Assembly (NCBI GenBank): GCA_023254755.1
Contig: JALRKU010000040.1
Span: forward strand, 1 to 5,280
Length of the DNA: 5,280 bases
Direction: 5' to 3'
From: Aeromicrobium sp.
Lineage (GTDB): Bacteria > Actinomycetota > Actinomycetes > Propionibacteriales > Nocardioidaceae
Each line of letters starts with the position of its first letter. The stretch's first letter is position 1. The notes below the pieces were generated by a model, which searched no databases, was not told where the DNA came from, and was given only the letters and a program-made list of their open reading frames with translations. The position numbers and the translations under genes are program-made. Shown piece after piece: positions 1 through 5,280 of this stretch.

Positions 1-483
1 CTGACCGAGCACGGGGTGCGGGTGCACGTCGCGGTCGGGCGAGACGCAGGGAGGGCGCTGCTCGCCGAACGGCTCGCCGACCAGCCGCTGGGCACGCACG
101 CCTACGCCTGCGGTCCGGCGTCGATGCTGGCGGCCTACCTCGAGCTGGGCGCGGAGGCGGGCTGGCCGGCGTCCCGGCTGCACCTCGAGCGCTTCGAGGG
201 TCTCGAGCTCGACCCGGGAGTGCCGTTCGAGGTGACGGTCTCGTCCACCCGCGCTCGTGTCACGGTCCCCGCCGGGACGAGCCTGCTGCAGGCGCTGCTC
301 GACCACGGCACCGCGGTCCCTCACCTGTGTCGGCAGGGATTCTGCGGGGAGTGCCGCGTGGGCGTGGTCCGGGCGGCTCGTCTCGAGCACCGCGACGAGG
401 TGCTGTCCGAGCACGAGCGCGCCGCCGGCGACACGATCCTGTGCTGCGTGTCCCGCGGCACCGACCTGGAGGTGGCCCTCTGA
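1..483 (+). CDS. Dimethylamine monooxygenase-type reductase subunit (copy 1), 5'-truncated by the window edge
   Basis: This is the C-terminal 160 residues of a phthalate-dioxygenase-reductase/VanB-type oxidoreductase. The frame is open from base 1, so the start, the flavin domain and the first part of the NAD domain lie outside the window. What is visible is the end of the NAD(P)-binding domain with its CGP motif (fragment residues 37-39), a linker (HLERFEG), then a plant-type 2Fe-2S ferredoxin domain. The cluster ligands are Cys110, Cys115 and Cys118 (CRQGFCGEC), plus one of the pair Cys148/Cys149 in ILCCVSR. It aligns along its whole length with the complete reductase at 2017-2952, apart from a one-residue longer loop before the last cysteine. 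By family knowledge it passes electrons from NAD(P)H through flavin to 2Fe-2S and on to the partner oxygenase, in the cytoplasm. Its TGA overlaps the next gene's ATG by one base, so the adjacent heme subunit is its likely partner. The DmmB role is inferred from context. Confidence 0.93.
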   Translation: MTEHGVRVHVAVGRDAGRALLAERLADQPLGTHAYACGPASMLAAYLELGAEAGWPASRLHLERFEGLELDPGVPFEVTVSSTRARVTVPAGTSLLQALLDHGTAVPHLCRQGFCGECRVGVVRAARLEHRDEVLSEHERAAGDTILCCVSRGTDLEVAL

Positions 484-1502
484 TGGCCCTGCCCACGTTC
501 GAGCCCGAGCTGCTCGGCGGACCCGTCGACCACGCCGCACGCCTGCCGTGGCCGTTCCCCGACGACCTGACCAGCTTCCGCTACTCGGTCAACGTCGAGC
601 CCGCCCGTGTGCTTCGACGGACCGCTGCGGGGTCGTGGGGCGACACGATCGTCGACCTCGGCGGCAGCGAGTACCCCGAGATCATGGCCGACCGCCGCCG
701 CATCGTCGCGGCCGATCCGGGGCGGCTCCGGATCATGCCGGGCATGGGACCCGCCTGCTGGGACCTGCTGCTCTACTACCTGCGCGACCTCGCGATCAGC
801 TTCCCCGACCTGATGGAGCTCGACGAGGACGGCGACCGGTTCCACTGGCGCAACCACGTGCTGGGAACGGACCAGGTGTTCGAGCTCGGTGTCGACGCCA
901 CGCTGCCGGTCGACCCGATGACGTTCCTGGCCTGCGAGATCCCGGACGACCTGCTGCTGGTCAAGGAACGACACGGTCGGCTGCACTTCGACGCCGGTCT
1001 GGTCACCTTCGCGGCGGCCTGGTCGGTGTCGTTCGACGTCGGCATGAGCATGGACGAGATCCACGGCCCCGTGCCGCGGCTGACGAAGGACGGCATCACC
1101 GCGCGCGCCGAGCAGTTCCTCAAGCGGCTCCCCGCAGACCAGGTCTACCGGCGCATCAACTGGACGCTCTCGGCCTCCGGCTCGCGCAAGCTCGACGTCA
1201 GCCTGGAGGAGCTGCCCGAGTGGGGCACCGACATCCCGCGGCTGGTGCGCGACCGCGACTGGGGCGCGCTGCAGATGCGGATCGAGGTGGAGCACTTCGT
1301 GCGTCTGCCGATGACCGGCGCCGTCACGTTCAACATCCGCACGCACATGGCCTCGCTCGAGCAGATCAAGCGGATCCCCGCCTGGCGGGACCAGCTCGCC
1401 CAGGTGGTGCTGGAGCTGCCGGAGGACCTGGCCGCCTACAAGGGCTTCGCCGACTACCGCGAGGACGCGATGGCGTGGCTGATCGACGGGACCGCCCCAT
1501 GA
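483..1502 (+). CDS. Heme-dependent oxidative N-demethylase alpha-subunit homologue (DUF3445 family), copy 1
   Basis: This 339-residue protein belongs to the DUF3445 family (PF11927), whose characterised member is the PAS-fold heme subunit of HODM/dimethylamine monooxygenase. That enzyme oxidises dimethylamine to monomethylamine and formaldehyde. Family blocks visible in order are FRYSVNVEPAR (32-42), SWGDTIVD (51-58), AADPGR (76-81), GPACWD (89-94), FDVGMSMDEIHGPVPRL (184-200), VYRRINWTLS (221-230), EVEHFVRLP (268-276) and LPEDLAAYKG (312-321). His194 in IHGPVP is shared with the second copy and may be a heme or active-site residue, which is inference. ATG at 483 is chosen because it overlaps the upstream TGA by one base, and GGAGG lies at 468-472; a longer reading frame upstream only overlaps the reductase. 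It resembles the copy at 2949-3956 (roughly 40-45% identical by eye) but is the more deviant one: it has RTHMASL (286-292) where copy 2 has RTYLLPF. Its substrate may therefore differ from dimethylamine. Confidence 0.91.
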   Translation: MALPTFEPELLGGPVDHAARLPWPFPDDLTSFRYSVNVEPARVLRRTAAGSWGDTIVDLGGSEYPEIMADRRRIVAADPGRLRIMPGMGPACWDLLLYYLRDLAISFPDLMELDEDGDRFHWRNHVLGTDQVFELGVDATLPVDPMTFLACEIPDDLLLVKERHGRLHFDAGLVTFAAAWSVSFDVGMSMDEIHGPVPRLTKDGITARAEQFLKRLPADQVYRRINWTLSASGSRKLDVSLEELPEWGTDIPRLVRDRDWGALQMRIEVEHFVRLPMTGAVTFNIRTHMASLEQIKRIPAWRDQLAQVVLELPEDLAAYKGFADYREDAMAWLIDGTAP

Positions 1503-2020
1503 GCCCCCCGATCGAGCTGACCAGCGTGCCGTCGTGGGCGGTCGCCCCGTCGGTGCCTCCGGCCGACCTGACCGGCACGACCTTCTCGGTGTTCGCGTTC
1601 GGCGACGCCGCCGAGCAGGTGGTCGACGCCTGGGTCGGTGCCCTCGCGCCGTCGCCCGTCGCCGTCCACCACCCGTCCGGGACCGGGGCCGCAGACCTCG
1701 ACGCCGATCTGGCGACGGCGCGCGTGGGTTGGCGGGCGATGCTCGTGGGTCCGCTCGTCGAGGTGCTCACCCTGCGGGCGCACGCCCTGGCGAAGGGTCT
1801 CGCCGACGACGAGATCGTCGTCGCGACCACGAGCACGTCGCTGCGCCCCGTGCGGTGCGTCCACTGCGCGGCCGACACGGTGACGACGGCCGGGATCGGC
1901 GAGACCACGACGTGCGTCTGCTGCGGTCTCGAGCTGCTCGTCTACCACCACGTCTCGAGGCTCCAGGGCGTGTTCCTGGGCTTCCAGGTCGACGCCGAGC
2001 GCTGGGAGGGGCCGACGTGA
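1499..2020 (+). CDS. dmmA: Dimethylamine monooxygenase subunit DmmA family protein
   Basis: This is a small soluble protein of 173 residues with no signal peptide or membrane segment. Its N-terminal part (about 25-110) looks like a compact alpha/beta domain (TTFSVFAFGD, then GWRAMLVGPLVEVLTLRAHAL). The C-terminal part carries paired cysteines, Cys120/Cys123 (CVHC) and Cys139/Cys142 (CVCC, with an extra Cys141), as in a zinc-ribbon or rubredoxin-like fold, followed by HHVSRLQGVFLGFQ. Size, cysteine pattern and position between Dmm-type genes match the DmmA subunit. DmmA, DmmB and DmmC are all reported as needed for dimethylamine monooxygenase activity in Ruegeria pomeroyi; the exact task of DmmA is not clear to me. 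ATG at 1499 overlaps the previous TGA (ATGA) and has only a weak GGGA upstream, so translation probably depends on coupling. The following reductase starts inside its stop codon (GTGA). It is the only DmmA visible for two reductase/heme-subunit pairs. The alternative is an unrelated zinc-ribbon protein, which is unlikely given the context. Confidence 0.85.
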   Translation: MSPPIELTSVPSWAVAPSVPPADLTGTTFSVFAFGDAAEQVVDAWVGALAPSPVAVHHPSGTGAADLDADLATARVGWRAMLVGPLVEVLTLRAHALAKGLADDEIVVATTSTSLRPVRCVHCAADTVTTAGIGETTTCVCCGLELLVYHHVSRLQGVFLGFQVDAERWEGPT

Positions 2021-2952
2021 GCGACCGCATCCGCCTCGTGGTCACGGCGATCGACGACGACGTCCCCGGCATCCGCACGCTCACGCTCGCGGCCGCCGAC
2101 GGCCGCGTGCTGCCCGACTTCACCCCCGGCAGCCACGTGGTGCTCGAGTGCGACGGCCCGGCCAACGCCTACTCGCTCACCGGCGACGGCACGATGCCGA
2201 CGACCTACTCGGTCTCGGTGCTCGAGGTCCCCGCCGGCGCCGGCGGTTCCCGCTGGGTGCACGGGCTCGCCGTCGGCGACCCCGTGATCGCGTTGCCGCC
2301 GCGCTCGATGTTCGCCCCGATCCTGCAGGGCAGCCGCCACGTCCTCGTGGCAGGCGGCATCGGCATCACCCCGATCCTGTCCCACCTGCGCAGCGCCGTC
2401 CGGTGGGGCCGCGAGGTCGAGCTCCTCTACGCCTACCGCGACGGCCGCGGTGCCCACCTCGACGAGGTGAAGGAGCTCGCGGGCGACCGCGCACGCTTCT
2501 TCACCGACCGCACCTCGTTCGCCGAGAGCCTCGCCGCGACGCTCGCCGACCAGCCGATCGGTGCGCACCTGTACACCTGCGGGCCGGCGGGCTTCATGGA
2601 CGCCGTGGTCGAGACGGCCACCGCCCTCGGGTGGCCGCCGAGCCGCATCCACCTCGAGCACTTCGGTGTCGAGGCGCTCGACCCGGGTGAACCGTTCCAG
2701 GCCGTCCTCGCCGACGGTCGCGTGCTCGACGTGCCGTCCGGCGTCAGCCTGCTCGAGGCGCTCGAGGGCGCCGGGCTCGACGTGCCGCAGCTGTGTCGTC
2801 AGGGCGTCTGCGGCGAGTGCCGGGTCACCGTGCGGTCCGGTGTGCCGCTGCACCGCGACCTGTTCCTGTCCGCCGAGGCGAAGGCGGCCAACGACTCCCT
2901 CATGTGCTGCGTGTCGCGCGCCGAGGGCGACCGACTGGAGATCGATCTGTGA
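2017..2952 (+). CDS. Dimethylamine monooxygenase-type reductase subunit (copy 2), PDR/VanB-like flavin and 2Fe-2S oxidoreductase
   Basis: This complete 311-residue reductase has three domains in the order of phthalate dioxygenase reductase. First is a flavin-binding barrel (about 1-103) with AYSL (51-54) and PPRSMF (94-99). Next is an NAD(P)-binding domain (about 106-205) with GGIGITP (113-119) and CGP (188-190). Last is a C-terminal 2Fe-2S domain (about 225-311) with Cys260, Cys265 and Cys268 (CRQGVCGEC) and Cys297/Cys298 in MCCVSR. In this family it transfers electrons from NAD(P)H through flavin, probably FMN, to 2Fe-2S and on to the oxygenase. Here that is presumably the HODM-alpha heme subunit encoded next, so it corresponds to DmmB by context. 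The usual RxYS flavin motif reads NAYS, so the arginine is replaced. GTG at 2017 is preferred because it overlaps the dmmA stop (GTGA) and is preceded by GGGAGGGG at 2004-2011. It is a clear paralogue of the partial reductase at 1-483. Confidence 0.95.
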   Translation: MSDRIRLVVTAIDDDVPGIRTLTLAAADGRVLPDFTPGSHVVLECDGPANAYSLTGDGTMPTTYSVSVLEVPAGAGGSRWVHGLAVGDPVIALPPRSMFAPILQGSRHVLVAGGIGITPILSHLRSAVRWGREVELLYAYRDGRGAHLDEVKELAGDRARFFTDRTSFAESLAATLADQPIGAHLYTCGPAGFMDAVVETATALGWPPSRIHLEHFGVEALDPGEPFQAVLADGRVLDVPSGVSLLEALEGAGLDVPQLCRQGVCGECRVTVRSGVPLHRDLFLSAEAKAANDSLMCCVSRAEGDRLEIDL

Positions 2953-3956
2953 CCGCACACCTGCCGACGACCGAGACCGCCCGCGACCTGATCGAGGGAT
3001 TCGCGTTCCCGTTCCCCACCGACCAGTACCGGTACAGCACGAACGTCGAGCCGGCGCGGACGCCGGTGGTGACCCCGACCGGCCAGTGGGGCGACGCCGT
3101 CGTCGACGTCGACAGCGAGTACCGCCACGAGCTCGCGGAGCGCGAGCGCATCCTGGCGGCCGACCCGAGCCGCTACGCGGTGCTCGACCACATGCGCCCG
3201 GCGTGCTGGGACACGATGATCACGCTGATGCGCGAGCTCGCCCTGGCGCGGCCCGACACCATGAGCCTGGAGGCCCTCGGCGGTGGAGCGTTCGTCTGGA
3301 CCAACCGGCTGCTCGACGTCGAGCAGCGGTTCACCCTGGCCGACGAGTCGACCCTGCCGATGGAGCCGCTGCGCTACATCGCGACGCAGGTGCAGGAGGA
3401 CCTCGTGCTGCTGGACCAGCGCGACGACGACCTGTGGGGCGACGCCGGCGTGGTCACGTTCGCCGCCGACTGGTCGTTCGGCTTCGACGTCGGCATGAAC
3501 TTCCTGGAGATCCACGGTCCGGTACCGCGCCTGCGCCAGACGGGGGTCATCACCCGGGCCCGCGAGTTCATCATGCGACTCCAGCCCGGCCAGGTGTACC
3601 GCCGCACCAACTGGACGCTCACGATCGGCCGGCGCCTCGACGTGTCGACGGAGCTCTACCCCGAGTGGGGACCCGACCGCCCGATGATCCAGACCGTCGA
3701 CGACGAGACGTTCGGGCGTCTGGTGCACCTGCGCACCGAGGTGCAGCACCTCCTGCGCCTGCCCGAGTCGGGCGGGGTGCTGTTCCTCAGCCGCACCTAC
3801 CTGCTGCCGTTCGCGGACCTCGCCACGGTCGAGCCGTGGCGTGCTCGCACGGCGGCGGTGCTCGCGGACCTTCCCGAGGACATGGCCGACTACAAGGGGG
3901 TCATCTCGTACCGCGACCGCGCGGTCGCCTGGCTCGAGGCCCGGGCACCGAGCTGA
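2949..3956 (+). CDS. Heme-dependent oxidative N-demethylase alpha-subunit homologue (DUF3445 family), copy 2
   Basis: This 335-residue protein is a DUF3445/HODM-alpha member and the better candidate for the true dimethylamine monooxygenase heme subunit (DmmC-type). Family blocks in order are YRYSTNVEPAR (27-37), QWGDAVVD (46-53), EYRHELAERERILAADPSR (57-75), RPACWD (83-88), WSFGFDVGMNFLEIHGPVPR (175-194), VYRRTNWTLT (216-225), EVQHLLRLPESGGVLF (264-279), RTYLLP (282-287) and LPEDMADYKG (308-317). His189 lies in IHGPVP. The expected reaction is NAD(P)H- and O2-dependent N-demethylation at a heme in a PAS-like fold, with formaldehyde as by-product and electrons from the preceding reductase. GTG at 2949 overlaps the reductase stop (GTGA), with GGAG at 2937-2940 eight bases upstream. 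It is the last gene of the coupled run; a hairpin spans its stop codon and a 143-bp gap follows. Length is close to copy 1 (339 residues). The exact substrate cannot be read from the sequence. Confidence 0.92.
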   Translation: MTAHLPTTETARDLIEGFAFPFPTDQYRYSTNVEPARTPVVTPTGQWGDAVVDVDSEYRHELAERERILAADPSRYAVLDHMRPACWDTMITLMRELALARPDTMSLEALGGGAFVWTNRLLDVEQRFTLADESTLPMEPLRYIATQVQEDLVLLDQRDDDLWGDAGVVTFAADWSFGFDVGMNFLEIHGPVPRLRQTGVITRAREFIMRLQPGQVYRRTNWTLTIGRRLDVSTELYPEWGPDRPMIQTVDDETFGRLVHLRTEVQHLLRLPESGGVLFLSRTYLLPFADLATVEPWRARTAAVLADLPEDMADYKGVISYRDRAVAWLEARAPS

Positions 3957-3972
3957 GGAGTTTCCTCACGGT
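3947..3972 (+). terminator. Possible hairpin at the operon end, spanning the stop codon
   Basis: TGAGGA (3954-3959) pairs perfectly with TCCTCA (3963-3968) around a three-base loop. The outer arms ACCG (3947-3950) and CGGT (3969-3972) also pair if AGC (3951-3953) bulges out. The stop codon of the second heme subunit is the first three bases of the inner stem. No T-run follows, so this is not a standard intrinsic terminator. U-less hairpins are often proposed as terminators in high-GC actinobacteria. It could also be mRNA-stabilising or chance. Confidence 0.35.
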
Positions 3973-3985
3973 GGACAGTGTTCAC
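3971..3985. promoter_or_regulatory. 15-bp imperfect palindrome, candidate operator upstream of the ammonium transporter
   Basis: GTGGACAGTGTTCAC reads as GTG-n-ACA-n-TGT-n-CAC: 12 of 14 non-central positions obey dyad symmetry and the one mismatched pair is G/T. This size and symmetry fit the binding site of a dimeric repressor, for example the TetR type, and it sits 114 bp before the amt start. No regulator gene is in the window, so the binding protein is unknown. It overlaps the outer arm of the hairpin at the operon end by two bases. Confidence 0.35.
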
Positions 3986-3998
3986 AGCCTGACATTCT

Positions 3999-4018
3999 CG
4001 GCGAAATCACGGCGAAAC
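3999..4018 (+). promoter_or_regulatory. 11-bp-spaced direct repeat, weak GlnR-like site upstream of amt
   Basis: CGGCGAAA occurs at 3999-4006 and again at 4010-4017, one helical turn apart, giving GAAAT-n6-GAAAC (4003-4018). Actinobacterial GlnR, the nitrogen regulator that commonly controls amt genes, recognises gTnAC-n6-GnAAC-type half-sites with the same 11-bp period. The GAAAC half fits, but GAAAT does not match the gTnAC half. The site is therefore only suggestive and rests partly on its position before an ammonium transporter gene. No convincing -35/-10 pair could be picked out around it. Confidence 0.25.
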
Positions 4019-4088
4019 CGAGGGCCGATGGGATGAGGGCACTTCGTCACTCGCCCGAGGACGGAACAACACCCCCGATGCACTGACC

Positions 4089-4094
4089 AGGAGG
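4089..4094 (+). promoter_or_regulatory. Strong Shine-Dalgarno site for the ammonium transporter gene
   Basis: A full AGGAGG lies five bases before GTG at 4100 and decides that start. No other in-frame start with a comparable site is nearby. An ATG at 4078 opens only a two-codon reading frame that ends at 4086. Unlike the upstream genes, this start does not overlap a preceding stop, so amt is translated independently. Confidence 0.8.
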
Positions 4095-4099
4095 ACACC

Positions 4100-5280
4100 G
4101 TGACACCCGAGGAGACCCTCGCTTCCATGGGGTCGGTACTCACCGACTTCTTCTACTGGATGTCGATCGCGCTGATGATCGCCATCCATGCCGGATTCCT
4201 CGCCTACGAGGTCGGCGTCTCGCGGTCCAAGAACGTGCTCGCGACCGCGATGAAGAACCTGCTGACCTTCGCCGTCGTCGTCGCGACCTTCTTCTTCTTC
4301 GGCTGGTGGTTCTACAACGCGTTCTTCCAGTTCCCCGTCGGCCCGATCGACGCGGCCACGGCAGCGCTGCCCTGGAGCGAGGAGATGGGCCCGAACTCGG
4401 CGTCGGTGACCGGCGTCTTCTGGGGAGCGTTCGCGCTCTTCGCGGCGACGACCGGCTCGATCATGTCGGGCGCGGTGCTCGAGCGCATCCGCACCAGCGC
4501 GTTCCTCATCCTGACGACGGTCCTCGGCTCGATCGTCTGGATCATCGGCGCTGCGTGGGCGTGGCACGGATCGGGCTGGCTGCTCACGGAGTGGGGCTGG
4601 CACGACTTCGGCGCCGCCGGCTGCGTGCACCTGATCGCAGGGCTGTTCACGCTCGGCGTGCTGATGAACCTCGGCCCACGCATCGGTCGATTCGTCGACG
4701 GGAAGGCCATCACGATCCCGCCCCACAACCTGCCGCTCACGATGCTGGGCCTGATGCTGATCTTCATCGGCTTCTTCGGCTTCCTGATGGGGTGCGTGGT
4801 CTACACGAATGAGGGCTACTTCTCGATCTTCGGCAACCCGACGAACCTCTCGGCGGTCGCGTTCAGCACGCTCATGGGACTGGCGGGCGGCATCATCGGT
4901 GCCTACATCTCGTCTCGGGGCGAGCCGTTCTGGACGATCTCGGGCGGCCTCGCCGGCGTCATCTCCGTGGCTCCCGGCATGGACCTGTACCACCCCGCGG
5001 TCGCGTTCATCATCGCCGTCGTCGGTGGTCTGCTGATCCCGCAGCTGGGCAAGCTGCTCGAGAAGTTCGGCATCGACGACGTGGTCGGCGCCGTGACCGT
5101 CCACGGCGGCTGTGCCGCCTACGGCCTGCTCGTCTCGGGCTTCGTGCTCTGGGGCGTCCCGAACGTCGCCACGGCTGACTACGGCACCCCGCCCGACATC
5201 AACCCGCTCGGCCAGATCGGCGGCCTGGTCGTCCTCGCGGCCCTCGGCTTCGTCCCCGGCTACCTGATCTCCCTGCTGCT
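4100..5280 (+). CDS. amt: Amt/MEP/Rh-family ammonium transporter, 3'-truncated by the window edge
   Basis: This is an integral membrane channel protein; 393 codons are visible and no stop is reached. It starts at GTG with no cleavable signal peptide, and hydrophobic segments recur throughout (first at about 14-36, then 51-76). Amt signatures are AGFLAYEVGVSRSKNV (31-46), the Phe gate region FAATTGSIMSGAVLERIR (114-131), WHGSGWLL (155-162), DF...CVH with Asp169 and the first pore His177, and IDDVVGAVTVHGG (325-337) with the second pore His335. Spacing of the twin histidines is close to that of E. coli AmtB (168/318). The family conducts ammonium or ammonia, and often methylammonium, across the cytoplasmic membrane. 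In AmtB the segment FNAGS (215-219) supplies Phe215 and Ser219; here it reads FLMGC (228-232), so Phe is kept, Asn becomes Leu and the Ser becomes Cys. The gene lies 143 bp downstream of the N-demethylase operon on the same strand, which suggests a link to amine nitrogen use. Nitrogen-dependent control is likely but unproven. Confidence 0.93.
   Translation, partial: MTPEETLASMGSVLTDFFYWMSIALMIAIHAGFLAYEVGVSRSKNVLATAMKNLLTFAVVVATFFFFGWWFYNAFFQFPVGPIDAATAALPWSEEMGPNSASVTGVFWGAFALFAATTGSIMSGAVLERIRTSAFLILTTVLGSIVWIIGAAWAWHGSGWLLTEWGWHDFGAAGCVHLIAGLFTLGVLMNLGPRIGRFVDGKAITIPPHNLPLTMLGLMLIFIGFFGFLMGCVVYTNEGYFSIFGNPTNLSAVAFSTLMGLAGGIIGAYISSRGEPFWTISGGLAGVISVAPGMDLYHPAVAFIIAVVGGLLIPQLGKLLEKFGIDDVVGAVTVHGGCAAYGLLVSGFVLWGVPNVATADYGTPPDINPLGQIGGLVVLAALGFVPGYLISLL

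Noticed and set aside
327..482. N-terminal extension of the first heme subunit in the same frame
   Set aside because: The extra 52 residues overlap the reductase 2Fe-2S domain and read as Arg/Gly-rich noise. ATG at 483, with GGAGG upstream and overlap with the stop, is the natural start.
321..1346. Minus-strand open reading frame of 341 codons opposite the first heme subunit
   Set aside because: Same shadow composition, with no family features, while the plus strand carries conserved DUF3445 blocks.
1942..2958. Minus-strand open reading frame of 338 codons opposite the complete reductase
   Set aside because: Low-complexity Ala/Arg/Gly/Val/Asp composition and no recognisable motif; it is the shadow of the reductase with three intact domains.
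3974..3983. Resemblance of GGAC-n3-GTTC to an actinobacterial LexA (SOS) box
   Set aside because: LexA boxes have GAAC and GTTC separated by four bases; here the spacing is three and the first half is GGAC.
4037..4056. GGGC...GCCC inverted repeat in the amt leader
   Set aside because: Only four base pairs with a 12-base loop, which is expected by chance in such GC-rich DNA.
4007..5104. Minus-strand open reading frame of 365 codons opposite amt
   Set aside because: Its translation is rich in Arg, Asp, Glu and His with no domain, as expected for the mirror of a GC-rich membrane protein gene. It lies antisense to an unmistakable transporter and crosses the amt promoter region.
1..5280. tRNA, rRNA, CRISPR array, insertion sequence or phage features
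   Set aside because: No repeat-spacer pattern, transposase-like reading frame, terminal inverted repeats or tRNA-like cloverleaf was seen. Nearly all of the window is accounted for by metabolic and transport genes.

Overview
The window is very GC-rich, with codon third positions almost all G or C, frequent GTG starts, only TGA stops where stops are visible, and stop/start overlaps between genes. This fits a high-GC actinobacterium; the genus cannot be named from the sequence (a Nocardioides/Aeromicrobium-like organism is only a guess). All supported genes are on the plus strand.

Region 1 (1-3956) is a tightly packed, translationally coupled operon whose 5' end lies outside the window. It encodes parts of a dimethylamine monooxygenase, also called heme-dependent oxidative N-demethylase (Dmm/HODM). 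In order it holds the C-terminal part of an NAD(P)H/flavin/2Fe-2S reductase (1-483), a heme-subunit homologue of the DUF3445/HODM-alpha family (483-1502), a small cysteine-rich DmmA-family subunit (1499-2020), a complete reductase (2017-2952), and a second HODM-alpha homologue (2949-3956). The layout is therefore B-C-A-B-C: two diverged copies of the reductase plus heme-subunit pair around one visible DmmA. In the known family the reductase moves electrons from NAD(P)H through flavin and 2Fe-2S to the heme subunit, which oxidatively demethylates dimethylamine to monomethylamine and formaldehyde.

Region 2 (3957-4099) is a 143-bp intergenic stretch. It holds a hairpin that spans the last stop codon, a 15-bp imperfect palindrome, an 11-bp-spaced direct repeat that weakly resembles a GlnR site, and a strong AGGAGG ribosome-binding site.

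Region 3 (4100-5280, running off the end) is an Amt/MEP/Rh-family ammonium transporter. The twin pore histidines are present, but the usually conserved FNAGS segment reads FLMGC.

Taken together the genes suggest scavenging of methylated amines, probably for nitrogen. The N-demethylases would release smaller amines, and the transporter would bring in, or recapture, ammonium or methylammonium. The most noteworthy point is the doubled reductase/heme-subunit cassette with divergent heme subunits, which suggests two N-demethylases of different substrate range or a mixed complex.
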